Assembly (NCBI RefSeq): GCF_014696715.1
Contig: NZ_JACJQO010000013.1
Location: 1-64,000, forward strand
DNA: 64,000 bases
Origin: Pseudanabaena sp. FACHB-2040
GTDB taxonomy: Bacteria; Cyanobacteriota; Cyanobacteriia; Phormidesmidales; Phormidesmidaceae
Direction of reading: 5' to 3'
Shown: positions 1 through 9,855 of the stretch, in pieces
How positions within the stretch are numbered: the stretch's first letter is position 1
How the letters are laid out: each line of letters begins with the position of its first letter
Position numbers and translations under genes: made by a program
The notes under the pieces: generated by a model
What the model was told of the DNA's origin: nothing
Seen by the model: the letters and a program-made list of their open reading frames with translations, nothing else
The model's database searches: none

Positions 1-752
1 CCGGTATAGAGGTCGTAGGAGACTTCGACGCCGCTACTGAGGGTGGTGTTGATCTGGCTGCCGCTGGTGATTTGCCCGGTGGTGGGAGAAAAGTCGGAGG
101 ACTGCCCCTCCTGAGCGGTTAGCGAAGCAGAGAGGTTGACGCCGGGCAGGCGGTCGGCTTGGGCTTCTCGCAGGGCGGCCTGGCTGCGCTCAAGTTCGAG
201 CAGGGCGATTTGCAGCTCTTGGTTGTTGCGGGCAGACAGCTCAATAGCCTGCTCTAGGGTGATGGCCTGAGCCTCTGTGATGCTCACTTCCCCAGGTCGA
301 GTCGGCAGCAGCAGTGGGTTGGCCTCGGGGTCGAGGGCTGAAGAGGTCGGTGGGATTGTTGTAGGCTGCCCCGTTACGGTAGGGGCAAGCGGTTCTCCCT
401 CAGCTTCCAAAGGCTCGGTTTCCGGCTGCTGTGATGGCGTGTTTACGGCATCTGCCTCTAAAGGAAGGGGGGTTTCGGCAGGATCCAGGGCAGGGGTAAC
501 CCTAGTTCTGGGCACCTGCTGCAGATCAATGCGGGGCAACAGCACCTCTGGCTCAATCGTCTGTTTCACTGGCTCTAGAGAAACTGGTTCAGAACCGGGC
601 AATCCAGTCTGAGCAGAATCCTGGGGCGGAGGTAGGGGGCCAGCAGCAGGGGCTGAACCGGACTCAGCTGAAGCAGGCCTCATGTAAGGCAGCACTGCGA
701 TCGCAGTTCCCAGCCCCAGAGTCATCAAATAACGGTGAAAGGTGTCTCGCAT
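1..752 (-). CDS. TolC-family outer membrane efflux protein, N-terminal part (truncated by window edge)
   Basis: The frame opens with ATG at 752-750 and runs off the left edge, so about 250 N-terminal residues are visible. Residues 1-29 form a signal peptide (short basic start, LGLGTAIAVLP core, ending near PASA). A proline/glutamate-rich low-complexity linker of about 130 residues follows. The sequence then becomes typical of the TolC/OEP family: EAQAITLEQAIELSARNN, then alternating helix (LELERSQAALREAQADRLP) and strand (VNLSASLT). TolC proteins are trimeric outer-membrane channels for type I secretion and drug efflux. The long proline-rich linker before the first helix is common in cyanobacterial members. 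Family call is solid; the exported substrate cannot be told. Confidence 0.8.
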   Translation of the reverse strand, partial: MRDTFHRYLMTLGLGTAIAVLPYMRPASAESGSAPAAGPLPPPQDSAQTGLPGSEPVSLEPVKQTIEPEVLLPRIDLQQVPRTRVTPALDPAETPLPLEADAVNTPSQQPETEPLEAEGEPLAPTVTGQPTTIPPTSSALDPEANPLLLPTRPGEVSITEAQAITLEQAIELSARNNQELQIALLELERSQAALREAQADRLPGVNLSASLTAQEGQSSDFSPTTGQITSGSQINTTLSSGVEVSYDLYT

Positions 753-898
753 AAATACCAATACTTATCTGCAAGCACAAGCAAGGAGGAACGTCACCGG
801 CGAAAGACGAAACTTCAAACTCCCCTAGCATATCGGGAACTGGGCAGCCTTGACGACGGACTCAGCTAGAGTCCCAACCAATTGCTTCATTATCTGCC

Positions 899-2305
899 TT
901 AAGTCGGTGTCCAGTAACCTGCTGCTGGCTGCAGCTGCCGCGACGAATCCAGGGGCTCAATGTCTTGGCAGGCAAGAATTAGAGCGTCTACATCATCAAC
1001 GGGGTAAATCGGACAGCCCAGCCGTTGGCTAACCTCAGCCAAGCTCAAATCATCCAAAAAGAGCATATCCTCAGGGCGACCCGAATCTCCCTGTTTCAGC
1101 ATGACCGACGGCAGCAGTATGGCATCTCCCAGCGGTTGACCCGAGAGCGATCCCAGCAGATCTTGTCCGGTCAATAGGCCCGTTACTGAAATGTCTTGGC
1201 CCCAGTAGTTGCTTGAGATCGCAGCCAGCCGCACGGTTAACCCCTCAACCGCGTTCAACCGCTGCAAGATTGGCTGAAAGGCTTTTTCAACGGCATTGCC
1301 CACTACCCAAGTGAGCGTTCGAGGTGGCGTCACCTGATCGGGCAGATCCTCAGCCGCCGCCTCAAGCTGCAGCAGAAACTGCCGGATCGAGCCAACGCCA
1401 TTGCCGATCTGAGGATAGTCTTCATAGTGGCTCTCAGGGGGCAAATCAACCCCCGCAATCAAAAACCACTCGTCTGCCAGCCAGACAAAGGTGCTGCCGA
1501 GCTGCGCCTGAAACTCCGCCTGGAGCTGCTGCACCTGGGCGATCACCTCCTGGGCTTTGGCGGGCGTCACCGGCACCAGCTCATCCTCCTCAGGCCGAAA
1601 CCGAGTTAGCCCCACCGGCACCACCGCTGCCGACGCCACCGCTGGCACTTCTCCCGCATGAAACTGAGCCAGATCGCGCAGCGTCGTTTCTAGGTGCTCG
1701 TCATCGTTAATACCGGGACAAACTACCACCTGAGCATGGATCTGCAGCCGCTGCTGCTGAAACCACTCCAATTGGGACAAAATCTGCCCCGCTCGCGAGT
1801 TTTTCAGCAGCCGTTCTCGCACCGCCGGTTCTGTAGCGTGCACCGAAACATAGAGCGGAGAAAGCCGCAGCTGAGCGATCCGCTCCCACTCCGCGGGCAG
1901 CAGGTTGGTCAGCGTCAGGTAACTGCCGTAGAGAAAGCTCAGCCGGTAGTCATCGTCCTTCAGGTAAAGCGTCTGGCGCTTGCCCGGAGGCTGCTGATCA
2001 ATAAAGCAAAAAGGGCAGCGATTGTTGCACTGGATCAGCCCATCGAACAGAGCCGTGTCAAACTCTAGGCCCAGATCGTCGTCGATGTCTTTTTCGATCT
2101 CAATGCGGTGGGTTTTGCCCTGGGCGTCTAATACCTCCAGAGCCAGTTCCTCATCGGCACTGAGAAAGCGATAGTCGATCAGGTCGCGGGGTTGCTGCCC
2201 GTTAATCGAAACCAGCCGATCCCCCGGCTCAAACCCAATTTCTTCAGCAATTGAGTCAGGCAGCACACGGGTAATCAGGGCGGGACGAATGGATTGAGTG
2301 CTCAT
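899..2305 (-). CDS. DUF512 / TIGR03279-type radical-SAM-like FeS protein
   Basis: 468 residues from ATG 2305. An N-terminal PDZ-like segment (about residues 8-70, ending a GFEPGDRLVSINGQ stretch) is followed by a CX3CX2C cluster motif, C93-C97-C100 in IQCNNRCPFCFIDQ, as in radical-SAM enzymes. The DUF512 region follows to the C-terminus. This matches the family annotated as a putative FeS-containing cyanobacterial oxidoreductase; no reaction is established for it. The ATG lies 92 bases past the uppP stop (2339 is the low end of that gene), so uppP and this gene may be co-transcribed on the minus strand. Family assignment is strong, function unknown. Confidence 0.85.
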   Translation of the reverse strand: MSTQSIRPALITRVLPDSIAEEIGFEPGDRLVSINGQQPRDLIDYRFLSADEELALEVLDAQGKTHRIEIEKDIDDDLGLEFDTALFDGLIQCNNRCPFCFIDQQPPGKRQTLYLKDDDYRLSFLYGSYLTLTNLLPAEWERIAQLRLSPLYVSVHATEPAVRERLLKNSRAGQILSQLEWFQQQRLQIHAQVVVCPGINDDEHLETTLRDLAQFHAGEVPAVASAAVVPVGLTRFRPEEDELVPVTPAKAQEVIAQVQQLQAEFQAQLGSTFVWLADEWFLIAGVDLPPESHYEDYPQIGNGVGSIRQFLLQLEAAAEDLPDQVTPPRTLTWVVGNAVEKAFQPILQRLNAVEGLTVRLAAISSNYWGQDISVTGLLTGQDLLGSLSGQPLGDAILLPSVMLKQGDSGRPEDMLFLDDLSLAEVSQRLGCPIYPVDDVDALILACQDIEPLDSSRQLQPAAGYWTPT

Positions 2306-2338
2306 CCCAAAGGCGCTAACAAAGGTCCAATGCCTATG

Positions 2339-3247
2339 TTAGATGTTCTGCATTCGTCCGGTTGCGATCGCAGCCAAAATTGCAACGCCAAAGGCCAGCC
2401 GGTACCACACAAAAACCCAGGTAGAGCGCTGCTTGAGAAAACGCAGCAGCCAGTCGATAGAGATGTAAGATGCGATCGCAGACACCAAAGTCCCCACTAT
2501 CAGAGGCAGCCAACCCACAGAGCTAGTGCCAGCATCAAACATATTTTTCAATTCCACTAGGCCAGCTAAGGTAATCGCCGGAATTCCTAGCAGGAACGAA
2601 AATCGAGCTGCAGCCGCCCGCTCTAGCCCCAGAAACAGGCCTGCCGTCAGCGTTGAACCCGAACGAGACACCCCCGGAATCAGCGACAGCGCCTGAGCAA
2701 AGCCCATACCCACGCCATCCCGTAGATCTAAGTCGTTAAAATTGCGCTTGCGTTTTCCCAACCATTCAGCGCCCGCCAGCAACAGCGCCATAATGATAGA
2801 CATCTGGGCAATAGTAGAGCTGTTGCGCAGAGGAGAGTTGTCGAAATCCGGCACCAAAGCTTTAATCAGCAGCCCGCAAATTACGATCGGCAGCGTTCCC
2901 AGAAAAATGCCTAGGCCTACCCGAAAGTCTGGTGAAGCATAATCAGAGCGCTTTGCAGCCTGCACCATCTTCACCGTAACCTGAGTCAAATCGTCCCAGA
3001 AGTACCAGAGAATCGCTGCTATACTGCCCAGCTGAATCACCGCCGTAAAGGCCACGCCCGGATCGCCCCAGCCCAGAGCTACTGGAACAACCTTGAGGTG
3101 AGCTGTACTGCTGATCGGCAAAAACTCAGTCAATCCCTGCACAATGCCCAGCATGGCAGCTTGAAACACAGACATTTGCTTGCTGAGCTCAGCCGGCTCA
3201 GCCACTTGTAGCAAAAGAGCCCAGGGGCCAGTCATCAGTTGATTCAT
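2339..3247 (-). CDS. uppP: Undecaprenyl-diphosphatase UppP (BacA)
   Basis: Integral membrane enzyme that dephosphorylates undecaprenyl pyrophosphate, recycling the lipid carrier for peptidoglycan and other surface polymers. Both family signatures are present: GLTEFLPISSTAHLK near the start and IPGVSRSGSTL in the C-terminal half, with about eight hydrophobic segments. The frame extends to a TTG at 3301. I prefer ATG 3247 (MNQLMTG..., 302 aa); a second ATG at 3175 (MSVFQAAMLGIVQG) would give the E. coli-like start, but cyanobacterial homologues often carry a short extension. Near-intergenic spacing to the DUF512 gene suggests joint transcription. Confidence 0.93.
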   Translation of the reverse strand: MNQLMTGPWALLLQVAEPAELSKQMSVFQAAMLGIVQGLTEFLPISSTAHLKVVPVALGWGDPGVAFTAVIQLGSIAAILWYFWDDLTQVTVKMVQAAKRSDYASPDFRVGLGIFLGTLPIVICGLLIKALVPDFDNSPLRNSSTIAQMSIIMALLLAGAEWLGKRKRNFNDLDLRDGVGMGFAQALSLIPGVSRSGSTLTAGLFLGLERAAAARFSFLLGIPAITLAGLVELKNMFDAGTSSVGWLPLIVGTLVSAIASYISIDWLLRFLKQRSTWVFVWYRLAFGVAILAAIATGRMQNI

Positions 3248-3454
3248 AGCAGATTCAAGCTTAGGGAGCAGCAACCCGGCAGGGGCAAGGTCGAGCGGCA
3301 ATTGCGCCCAAATTTACGACCCTGCCGCCAACAGTTCTAGTGAATTTTAGACCTTGATGCTGCAAAGAGCCGCCCAAACCTAAATTCTTTTTGTAGACTT
3401 AACGCCGCTGTAGAAGCGCTGTGAAGAAGCAAGTGACCTCCCTGACGGAGTTCT

Positions 3455-3487
3455 CCCCCTCCTGGGAGGTTCAAATGCCGGAGGGGG
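3455..3487. promoter_or_regulatory. GC-rich inverted repeat upstream of DUF3120 gene
   Basis: CCCCCTCC (3455-3462) and GGAGGGGG (3480-3487) are perfect inverted 8-mers separated by 17 bases, in the divergent uppP/DUF3120 intergenic space. This could form a hairpin in a leader transcript. There is no T-run after it, so it is not a standard terminator. Role is inference only. Confidence 0.4.
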
Positions 3488-3495
3488 GCATGTTA

Positions 3496-3513
3496 TGTTA
3501 ACTATAGTTAACA
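3496..3513. promoter_or_regulatory. Perfect 18-bp palindrome, candidate operator
   Basis: TGTTAACTATAGTTAACA is an exact palindrome, 16 bases ahead of the first possible start of the DUF3120 gene (TTG 3530) and 46 ahead of its ATG (3560). A related shorter form, TTAAC-N5-GTTAA, occurs near 7979 in the purL-purF gap. Position and symmetry suggest binding of a dimeric repressor; no cognate regulator is identified. Confidence 0.45.
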
Positions 3514-3559
3514 CGTTCTCAGAAAAGCTTTGTCTTTATCTAGTCCGCCCGATAATATT

Positions 3560-4243
3560 ATGACCCCCCTAAAAGGGTCTCTTCTACGAGGGTGGTTTGA
3601 CCTCACCAGCCGCCAGGTGCAGGTTCTAGCCGCTGCTGTTGGCCTGGTTGTGCTTCCTGTTTTCTTCCAAGCTCCGCTGGTACGGGTCTTTCCCTGGCTG
3701 AGTCTGGCTTTGACAGGAGCCTGGTTAGGGCTGGGCCTTTGGCTAATGCAGCGTCCGCGGGGCCGAGTCTGGGGAGATCTTCTAGTGGGCTTTACTTGGA
3801 CTTGGCTAGCCGGGTCGCTCTATTGGGGCTGGCTCCGCTGGGAACCCATGGTGCATCTGCCTGTTGAAGCGCTAGCTCTGCCCATTGTTGTGCTTTGCCT
3901 GAGGCGAGGCTGGGGGCGAGTGGGTGGCTACTTTTACCTAGGCTCTCTTTTAGGAACGGCAGTAACCGATCTCTACACCAATTGGATGGGCCTGTTTCCT
4001 TCCTGGCGTCAGCTGATGGCGGTCGATCCAGAATTTGTGCCCGTGGTCTTAAGAGAAGCTGCCGGCTTGCTAGGAACCCCCGTAGCTGGGTACCGCGCGG
4101 CCTTTCTGGTCTTCTTTTTAATCAGCGCTGGCGTCATTCCTCTGCTTTACTCCAGACAACTCATCTGGTGGGCCTTTGGTGGAGCTGTGCTGAGCACGCT
4201 TCTGGTAGACGGGCTGTTTTTTCTGTCAGCGGCCTTGGCTTGA
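3560..4243 (+). CDS. DUF3120 cyanobacterial membrane protein
   Basis: 227 residues from ATG 3560; the frame is also open to a TTG at 3530. Strongly hydrophobic, with about six membrane segments: around VLAAAVGLVVLPVFF, LSLALTGAWLGLGLWL, LLVGFTWTWLAGSLYW, the YFYLGSLLGTAVTDLY region, FLVFFLISAGVIPLLY and AVLSTLLVDGLFFL. It matches the DUF3120 family, restricted to cyanobacteria and relatives and functionally uncharacterised. It stands alone on the plus strand with a symmetric candidate operator just upstream. Family recognised from pattern; function unknown. Confidence 0.75.
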   Translation: MTPLKGSLLRGWFDLTSRQVQVLAAAVGLVVLPVFFQAPLVRVFPWLSLALTGAWLGLGLWLMQRPRGRVWGDLLVGFTWTWLAGSLYWGWLRWEPMVHLPVEALALPIVVLCLRRGWGRVGGYFYLGSLLGTAVTDLYTNWMGLFPSWRQLMAVDPEFVPVVLREAAGLLGTPVAGYRAAFLVFFLISAGVIPLLYSRQLIWWAFGGAVLSTLLVDGLFFLSAALA

Positions 4244-4403
4244 GGTCGAAGGCGTTGGTAAAAGTAGGGCTGCCAACCGCATAGGATTTGCCTTTTGAGT
4301 CAGGCAAAAAACACATAGGCCATCTAAAGCTGGATTTTTGAGCTATTTTTTTAGTAGTTCCTCGCTTCTGTGGGGAGATACCCCATAGACCTCGTCCACA
4401 CAA

Positions 4404-5435
4404 TTGAGCCTCCAGCCCGTCATCGCGAGTAGTCTAGTGACTCTCAAACCCGGCCCTTACCTGGTCCTTCAAACTGAATCTGGCAGTCGCCATTTATCGT
4501 TGATCGGAAGCAACTGCTGGACTATTGGCCGCAGTGATGACAACAACTTTGTCCTTCCCGATCGCTGGATTTCGCGCAACCACGCCATGCTGCAATGCAT
4601 GGAGAACGGCGAGTTTTACCTAATTGATTTGGGCAGCCGCAATGGCTCTTTTGTCAACGGCCGTCGAGTTAGCGTGCCGGTGACGCTGCAAAACGGTGAC
4701 GCCCTGACCTTTGGGCAGACAGAGCTACAGTTTTATTGCCCTGCCCCCGAACCGGCCCTGCCAAATTCCGCCAGTATTGCCAGAGCAGATTCGCAAGACT
4801 TTACAGCCACGGCTACACTGCACATTCGTCGCCTAATTTCGGTCATGGTGGTCGACATCCGCGACTTCACCATCATGACCCGGCAGATCGACGAGAAAGT
4901 TCTCTCAGAGGCGATTGGCACCTGGTTTCGGCGGGCCGGAGAGATCATCGGTCAGTACGGCAGCTGGGTGGATAAATATATTGGCGATGCCGTCATGGCC
5001 GTTTGGATTCATGGGGCCAAAGGGGTAGACCCGGCGGAGATGGTGCAAATCATTCAGGCAATGAGTGCCCTGGCAAAGATGACTAGCACCCTGCACGAGC
5101 AATTTCCCCTACCCTTTCCCCTGCGGATTGGAGCGGGTCTCAATACCGGCTTTGCGATGGTGGGCAACGCTGGCACCGGCGATCGCCCTGACTACACAGC
5201 GCTGGGAGACACCGTCAATGCGGCCTTCCGCTTCGAAACTTCTACAAAACAGTTGGGCCTCGATATCGCTTTGGGTGAAACGACCTATCAGTACTTAGAA
5301 GGGCTAGGGGCCAGTGAACAGTTCTTCAAGCGCTACACAGTTGCCATGAAGGGCTATGAAATGCCGATCATTGCCCACGCAGGCACCTTCTCTGACCTGG
5401 ATCGATTCCTCAAGACGCACAACACGCTGGGTTGA
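4404..5435 (+). CDS. FHA domain-adenylate/guanylate cyclase fusion
   Basis: 343 residues from TTG 4404 (GTG 4437 is an alternative; no usable ATG). Residues about 20-112 are an FHA phosphothreonine-binding domain: TIGRSDDN, SRNHAML, LGSRNGSFVNG. Residues about 143-325 are a class III nucleotide cyclase domain: metal-binding D151 (VVDIRDFT) and D195 (YIGDAVMAVW), K191, and the DYTALGDTVN...R segment with N272 and R276. Thr265 at the base-recognition position suggests ATP, hence cAMP. There is no membrane segment, so it is likely a soluble enzyme recruited or controlled by protein phosphorylation. It sits monocistronically before purL. Confidence 0.9.
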   Translation: MSLQPVIASSLVTLKPGPYLVLQTESGSRHLSLIGSNCWTIGRSDDNNFVLPDRWISRNHAMLQCMENGEFYLIDLGSRNGSFVNGRRVSVPVTLQNGDALTFGQTELQFYCPAPEPALPNSASIARADSQDFTATATLHIRRLISVMVVDIRDFTIMTRQIDEKVLSEAIGTWFRRAGEIIGQYGSWVDKYIGDAVMAVWIHGAKGVDPAEMVQIIQAMSALAKMTSTLHEQFPLPFPLRIGAGLNTGFAMVGNAGTGDRPDYTALGDTVNAAFRFETSTKQLGLDIALGETTYQYLEGLGASEQFFKRYTVAMKGYEMPIIAHAGTFSDLDRFLKTHNTLG

Positions 5436-5516
5436 GTTCGCTGAGCTCCACTGAATCTCTGTCAGATCGGGTAGCTGCAGCGATAGAATTTTAGACGCAC
5501 TGCACAGGCCGACCCT

Positions 5517-7901
5517 ATGACCGCTTCTTCTGCCGCTCCGTTTTCCCCCGATGAAATCGCTTCAGAAGGCCTGAAGCCAGGGGAATACGAAGAAATTGTT
5601 CGCCGGCTGGGCCGCCACCCCAACCGGGCGGAGCTGGGTATGTTTGGCGTGATGTGGTCGGAGCACTGCTGCTACAAAAATTCTCGCCCCCTGCTCAAGC
5701 AGTTTCCTACCGAAGGCCCGCGAATTTTAGTGGGACCAGGGGAAAATGCTGGGGTCATAGATGCTGGAGAGGGCCTGCGGGTTGCCTTTAAGATCGAATC
5801 TCACAACCACCCTTCAGCAGTAGAGCCTTTTCAGGGCGCAGCCACAGGGGTTGGCGGCATTTTGCGAGACATTTTCACCATGGGCGCTAGGCCCATTGCT
5901 GCTCTAAACTCGCTGCGGTTTGGCGATTTGGGCGATGCCCGCACCCGTCGCATCTTCACCGGAGTCGTTTCGGGGATTGCCCACTACGGCAACTGCTTTG
6001 GGGTACCGACGGTAGGCGGGGAGGTGTTCTTTGACCCGGCCTACACCGGCAATCCGCTGGTTAATGCGATGGCGATTGGCCTGATGGAGACACCGGATAT
6101 CGTGAAGTCAGGGGCCTCTGGTATTGGCAACCCAGTGCTGTACGTAGGCTCTACGACTGGGCGAGACGGTATGGGCGGGGCTAGTTTTGCCAGTGCCGAG
6201 CTGAGCGATGAGTCGGAGGCTGATCGGCCTGCAGTGCAGGTAGGCGATCCCTTTCTAGAGAAGTCTTTGGTAGAAGCTTGCCTGGAAGCCTTTAAGACCG
6301 GGGCTGTGGTGGCAGCGCAGGATATGGGAGCGGCGGGTATCACCTGCTCCACGTCAGAAATGGCGGCTAAGGGTGGAGTCGGCATTGAGCTAGACCTTGA
6401 TCTGATTCCGGTGCGGGAGACTGGCATGGTGCCCTATGAATACCTGCTCTCCGAATCTCAAGAGCGCATGCTGTTTGTCGGGCAAAAAGGTCGGGAGCAG
6501 GAGCTTATTGAGATCTTTGAGCGCTGGGGGCTGCAGGCTGTGGTTGCCGGAACGGTGATCGAAGAGCCGATTGTTCGCATTCTCTTTAAAGGGGAAACTG
6601 CCGCCGAAATTCCGGCCCTGGCCCTGGCTGAAGACACGCCGATTTATCACCGCGAGCTGCTGGCTGAGCCGCCTGACTATGCCCAGCAGGCTTGGGCCTG
6701 GACAATGGATCAGCTGCCCCATTGCTCACTGTCGGGAACCTCGGTTAAGGGCACCCCTCTAACCTGGAATGAAGTGCTGCTAAAGTTGCTGGACAGCCCC
6801 ACGATTGCCTCCAAGCGCTGGGTTTACCGGCAGTACGACCATCAGGTGCAAAATAATACGGTGCTGTGGCCAGGGGGCGGTGATGCCGCTGTGATTCGGC
6901 TGCGGCCTCTTGAGGAGGAGCCAGGGGATCTGGGGAGCAAGGGAAACAGAAACCGGGGGCTAGCGGCGACCGTAGACTGCAATTCTCGCTATGTCTATCT
7001 CAATCCCTACGAGGGGGCTAAGGCAGCAGTAGCCGAAGCGGCCCGCAACCTCAGCTGTGTGGGCGCAGAGCCCCTGGCAGTTACCGACAACCTGAACTTT
7101 GGCAGCCCCGAAAAGCCGATTGGCTACTGGCAGCTAGCCGAAGCCTGTCGGGGGTTGGCCGACGCTTGCCGTGCCTTTGAGACGCCCGTAACCGGCGGTA
7201 ACGTCTCTCTCTACAACGAGACGCTAGACAGCCAAGGCAATCCGCAGCCAATTTACCCCACTCCAGTCGTGGGCATGGTGGGGCTGATTGAAGATTTGGC
7301 GGTGACCTGCGGCCAAGGTTGGCAGCAGGAAGACGACGTGATTTATCTGCTGGGCGTCAAGCTAGAAGAGGGGGAGCAGGCGGCTGTAGAGGACCGCTCC
7401 CTGGTGACGCTGGGTGGATCAGAGTATTTGGCGGCGGTACAGGGCCAGGTGACAGGGCATCCGCCAGTTGTGGATATGGATCTGGAGAAGCGAGTTCAGG
7501 CAGCCTGCCGCTACGGGATTGGTCAAGGCTGGGTGCAGTCGGCCCACGATGCAGCGGAGGGTGGAGTTGCGATCGCACTAGCCGAAGCCTGCATTAGTGG
7601 AGGACTGGGAGCCGAAATTACGCTACCAGTAGACTCGACCTACGCTGGGCGCTGGGATGCCCTGCTATTTGGCGAAGGGGGGGCGCGCATTCTAGTCTCG
7701 GTTAAGCCTGAAGCCATTGAAGCTTGGGAGCACTATCTGGAGACACACCTGCAGACGGCGTGGCAGCGATTGGGCCGGGTGCAAGCTCCAAAATCATCAC
7801 TGACCTTGAGCACACTTGATAGCAAGCCGGTTTTGGCAGCTTCTTTAAGCACAATGGCGGAAACTTGGGAAACTGCTATCGAAAGGCGGCTGACGGCCTA
7901 G
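5517..7901 (+). CDS. purL: Phosphoribosylformylglycinamidine synthase subunit PurL
   Basis: 794 residues from ATG 5517. It is the ATP-dependent synthetase subunit for step 4 of purine biosynthesis (FGAR + glutamine to FGAM). The length fits the small PurL type, which works with PurS and PurQ; neither is in this window. Visible motifs include the N-terminal [17 protein letters not shown], the active-site region [22 protein letters not shown], and [15 protein letters not shown] in the repeated AIRS-like halves (second copy [16 protein letters not shown]). purF follows after about 250 bases in the same direction, an arrangement common in cyanobacteria. Confidence 0.97.
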   Translation: MTASSAAPFSPDEIASEGLKPGEYEEIVRRLGRHPNRAELGMFGVMWSEHCCYKNSRPLLKQFPTEGPRILVGPGENAGVIDAGEGLRVAFKIESHNHPSAVEPFQGAATGVGGILRDIFTMGARPIAALNSLRFGDLGDARTRRIFTGVVSGIAHYGNCFGVPTVGGEVFFDPAYTGNPLVNAMAIGLMETPDIVKSGASGIGNPVLYVGSTTGRDGMGGASFASAELSDESEADRPAVQVGDPFLEKSLVEACLEAFKTGAVVAAQDMGAAGITCSTSEMAAKGGVGIELDLDLIPVRETGMVPYEYLLSESQERMLFVGQKGREQELIEIFERWGLQAVVAGTVIEEPIVRILFKGETAAEIPALALAEDTPIYHRELLAEPPDYAQQAWAWTMDQLPHCSLSGTSVKGTPLTWNEVLLKLLDSPTIASKRWVYRQYDHQVQNNTVLWPGGGDAAVIRLRPLEEEPGDLGSKGNRNRGLAATVDCNSRYVYLNPYEGAKAAVAEAARNLSCVGAEPLAVTDNLNFGSPEKPIGYWQLAEACRGLADACRAFETPVTGGNVSLYNETLDSQGNPQPIYPTPVVGMVGLIEDLAVTCGQGWQQEDDVIYLLGVKLEEGEQAAVEDRSLVTLGGSEYLAAVQGQVTGHPPVVDMDLEKRVQAACRYGIGQGWVQSAHDAAEGGVAIALAEACISGGLGAEITLPVDSTYAGRWDALLFGEGGARILVSVKPEAIEAWEHYLETHLQTAWQRLGRVQAPKSSLTLSTLDSKPVLAASLSTMAETWETAIERRLTA

Positions 7902-8149
7902 AAGCAGTGACCAATCCAGATTGTGGAATCTTCCCCTGAGGTGATCCCGGCATTCAGGTGCTAGGATCATCTAGTCTTAACAATTGGTTAAACAGTAGAG
8001 CATCTTGCTGTCTCTGGCTGTTTCCAGCCCTCCTGAAATTTGCTTCGTATGATGGATCGTGTGTTCAGTGCATCGGGTATCTTGCCTGCTTCGCGGCACA
8101 CGATTTTTAGTTGCCGATCCCAGCACTCTTTGCGACCCTTCTTCCTGAG

Positions 8150-9676
8150 ATGATGTCTTTACCGTCTGAACCTGCGGCGTCCAGCCATTCTACCAATGGC
8201 ACTGACTCTACCCTGCCTCTGACTGAACGACCAGATAAACCTGAAGAAGCCTGCGGCGTGTTTGGGGTCTATGCCCCAGGCGAAGACGTAGCTACCCTGG
8301 CCTACTTCGGCCTCTATGCCCTGCAGCACCGCGGCCAAGAATCCGCCGGGATAGCAACCTTCGACGACCAAACTGTGCATTGCCATAAGAACATGGGCCT
8401 GGTTTCCCAAGCTTTTACCGGCAATGCCTTGAAGGAACTGCCAGGACAAATTGCGGTGGGCCACACCCGCTACTCCACCACCGGGTCAAGCCGAGTCTGC
8501 AATGCCCAACCGGCTGTTGTAGAAACTCGGCTGGGCGCGTTGGCGCTGGCCCACAACGGCAATCTGGTCAATGCTGCCGACCTGCGCGAAGGGTTGACCC
8601 AACGGGATCAGCTAGTTTCGACTACCGATTCTGAGATGATTGCCTTTGCTATGGCTGAGGCCGTCGATGAAGGACACGGCTGGGTAGAGAGTGCGATCGC
8701 AGCCTTTAAACGCTGCTATGGAGCTTTCAGTCTGGTAATTGGCACCCCCTCAGGCATTATTGGTGCCCGCGATCCCCAGGGCATTCGACCTTTGGTGCTG
8801 GGCGTAGTAGGCCAAGAGGAAAACCCCCACGACGGCCCCGCCCACTATGTGCTGGCCTCTGAAACCTGCGGTTTAGATATCATTGGTGCTACCTTCATCC
8901 GCGATATTAAGCCCGGTGAACTGGTTTGGATCACAGCTGACGGCATCGTCTCAGTGCAATGGGCCGAAGCCCAGCGCAAGCTCTGTGTCTTCGAAATGAT
9001 CTATTTCTCTCGGCCCGACAGCATTGTTCACGGCGAAAGCCTCTACAGCTACCGGCAGCGGTTAGGTCGCCGTCTGGCTAAAGAAGCCCCCGCCGATGTT
9101 GATCTGGTCATGGCTGTTCCAGACTCTGGTGTACCCGCCGCCATCGGCTTTTCGCAGGAGTCAGGCATTCCCTACGCTGAAGGGCTGATCAAAAACCGCT
9201 ACGTGGGCCGCACCTTTATTCAGCCCACTCAGTCCATGCGGGAAGTCGGCATTCGCATGAAGCTAAACCCGCTTAAAGACGTCTTGGCAGGCAAGCGTAT
9301 CCTGATTGTCGATGATTCGATTGTGCGCGGCACCACCAGCCGCAAAATCGTTAAGGCCCTACGCGATGCGGGTGCAACTGAAGTTCATATGCGAATCTCG
9401 TCGCCTCCTGTCACCCATCCCTGCTTCTACGGCATTGATACCGATAGCCAAGACCAGCTCATCGCTGCCACCAAAACGCTAGCAGAGATCTCTGAGCAGA
9501 TTGAGGTTGACTCTCTGGCTTACCTAAGCTGGGAAGGCATGTTAGAAACCACTGAGCAAGACCCTCAAACCTTCTGCTCAGCCTGCTTCACTGGCAACTA
9601 TCCGGTAGAGATTCCAGAGATCTTCAGGCGCTCTAAGCTGAAGTTTGAGAAAGCAACGGCCTCTGCTCCCACCTAA
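8150..9676 (+). CDS. purF: Amidophosphoribosyltransferase PurF
   Basis: Catalyses the committed step of purine synthesis, PRPP + glutamine to 5-phosphoribosylamine. I choose ATG 8150 (or the adjacent ATG 8153); the frame is open to TTG 8111. A propeptide of about 30 residues precedes the N-terminal nucleophile cysteine in EEACGVFGVY, normally exposed by processing. Glutaminase motifs HRGQESAGI and HTRYSTTG and the PRPP-binding motif ILIVDDSIVRGTTS are intact, as is the CFTGNYP segment near the C-terminus with the cysteine typical of FeS-containing PurF. A hairpin terminator follows at 9719-9751. Confidence 0.97.
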   Translation: MMSLPSEPAASSHSTNGTDSTLPLTERPDKPEEACGVFGVYAPGEDVATLAYFGLYALQHRGQESAGIATFDDQTVHCHKNMGLVSQAFTGNALKELPGQIAVGHTRYSTTGSSRVCNAQPAVVETRLGALALAHNGNLVNAADLREGLTQRDQLVSTTDSEMIAFAMAEAVDEGHGWVESAIAAFKRCYGAFSLVIGTPSGIIGARDPQGIRPLVLGVVGQEENPHDGPAHYVLASETCGLDIIGATFIRDIKPGELVWITADGIVSVQWAEAQRKLCVFEMIYFSRPDSIVHGESLYSYRQRLGRRLAKEAPADVDLVMAVPDSGVPAAIGFSQESGIPYAEGLIKNRYVGRTFIQPTQSMREVGIRMKLNPLKDVLAGKRILIVDDSIVRGTTSRKIVKALRDAGATEVHMRISSPPVTHPCFYGIDTDSQDQLIAATKTLAEISEQIEVDSLAYLSWEGMLETTEQDPQTFCSACFTGNYPVEIPEIFRRSKLKFEKATASAPT

Positions 9677-9718
9677 TTTGTAGGGAAATTCGCAAAGCAA
9701 AAGTGCCCTCAACCCTAT

Positions 9719-9751
9719 AGCCGGAGCTTGGCAAGTTGCTAAGCCCCGGCT
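9719..9751 (+). terminator. Probable terminator of purF
   Basis: AGCCGG (9719-9724) pairs with CCGGCT (9746-9751); inside, after one mismatch, GCTT pairs with AAGC. The run TTTGGTGTTT follows. It lies 43 bases past the purF stop. Confidence 0.65.
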
Positions 9752-9855
9752 TTGGTGTTTCTCTGCTCGCGCCTCAGTTCCTCTGTGGGATTGCTTCGCT
9801 CCGCTCGCAGTGTCAAGGTCAAGGTTGGGTTGTTTTAACCCTACTAGACTGACTG

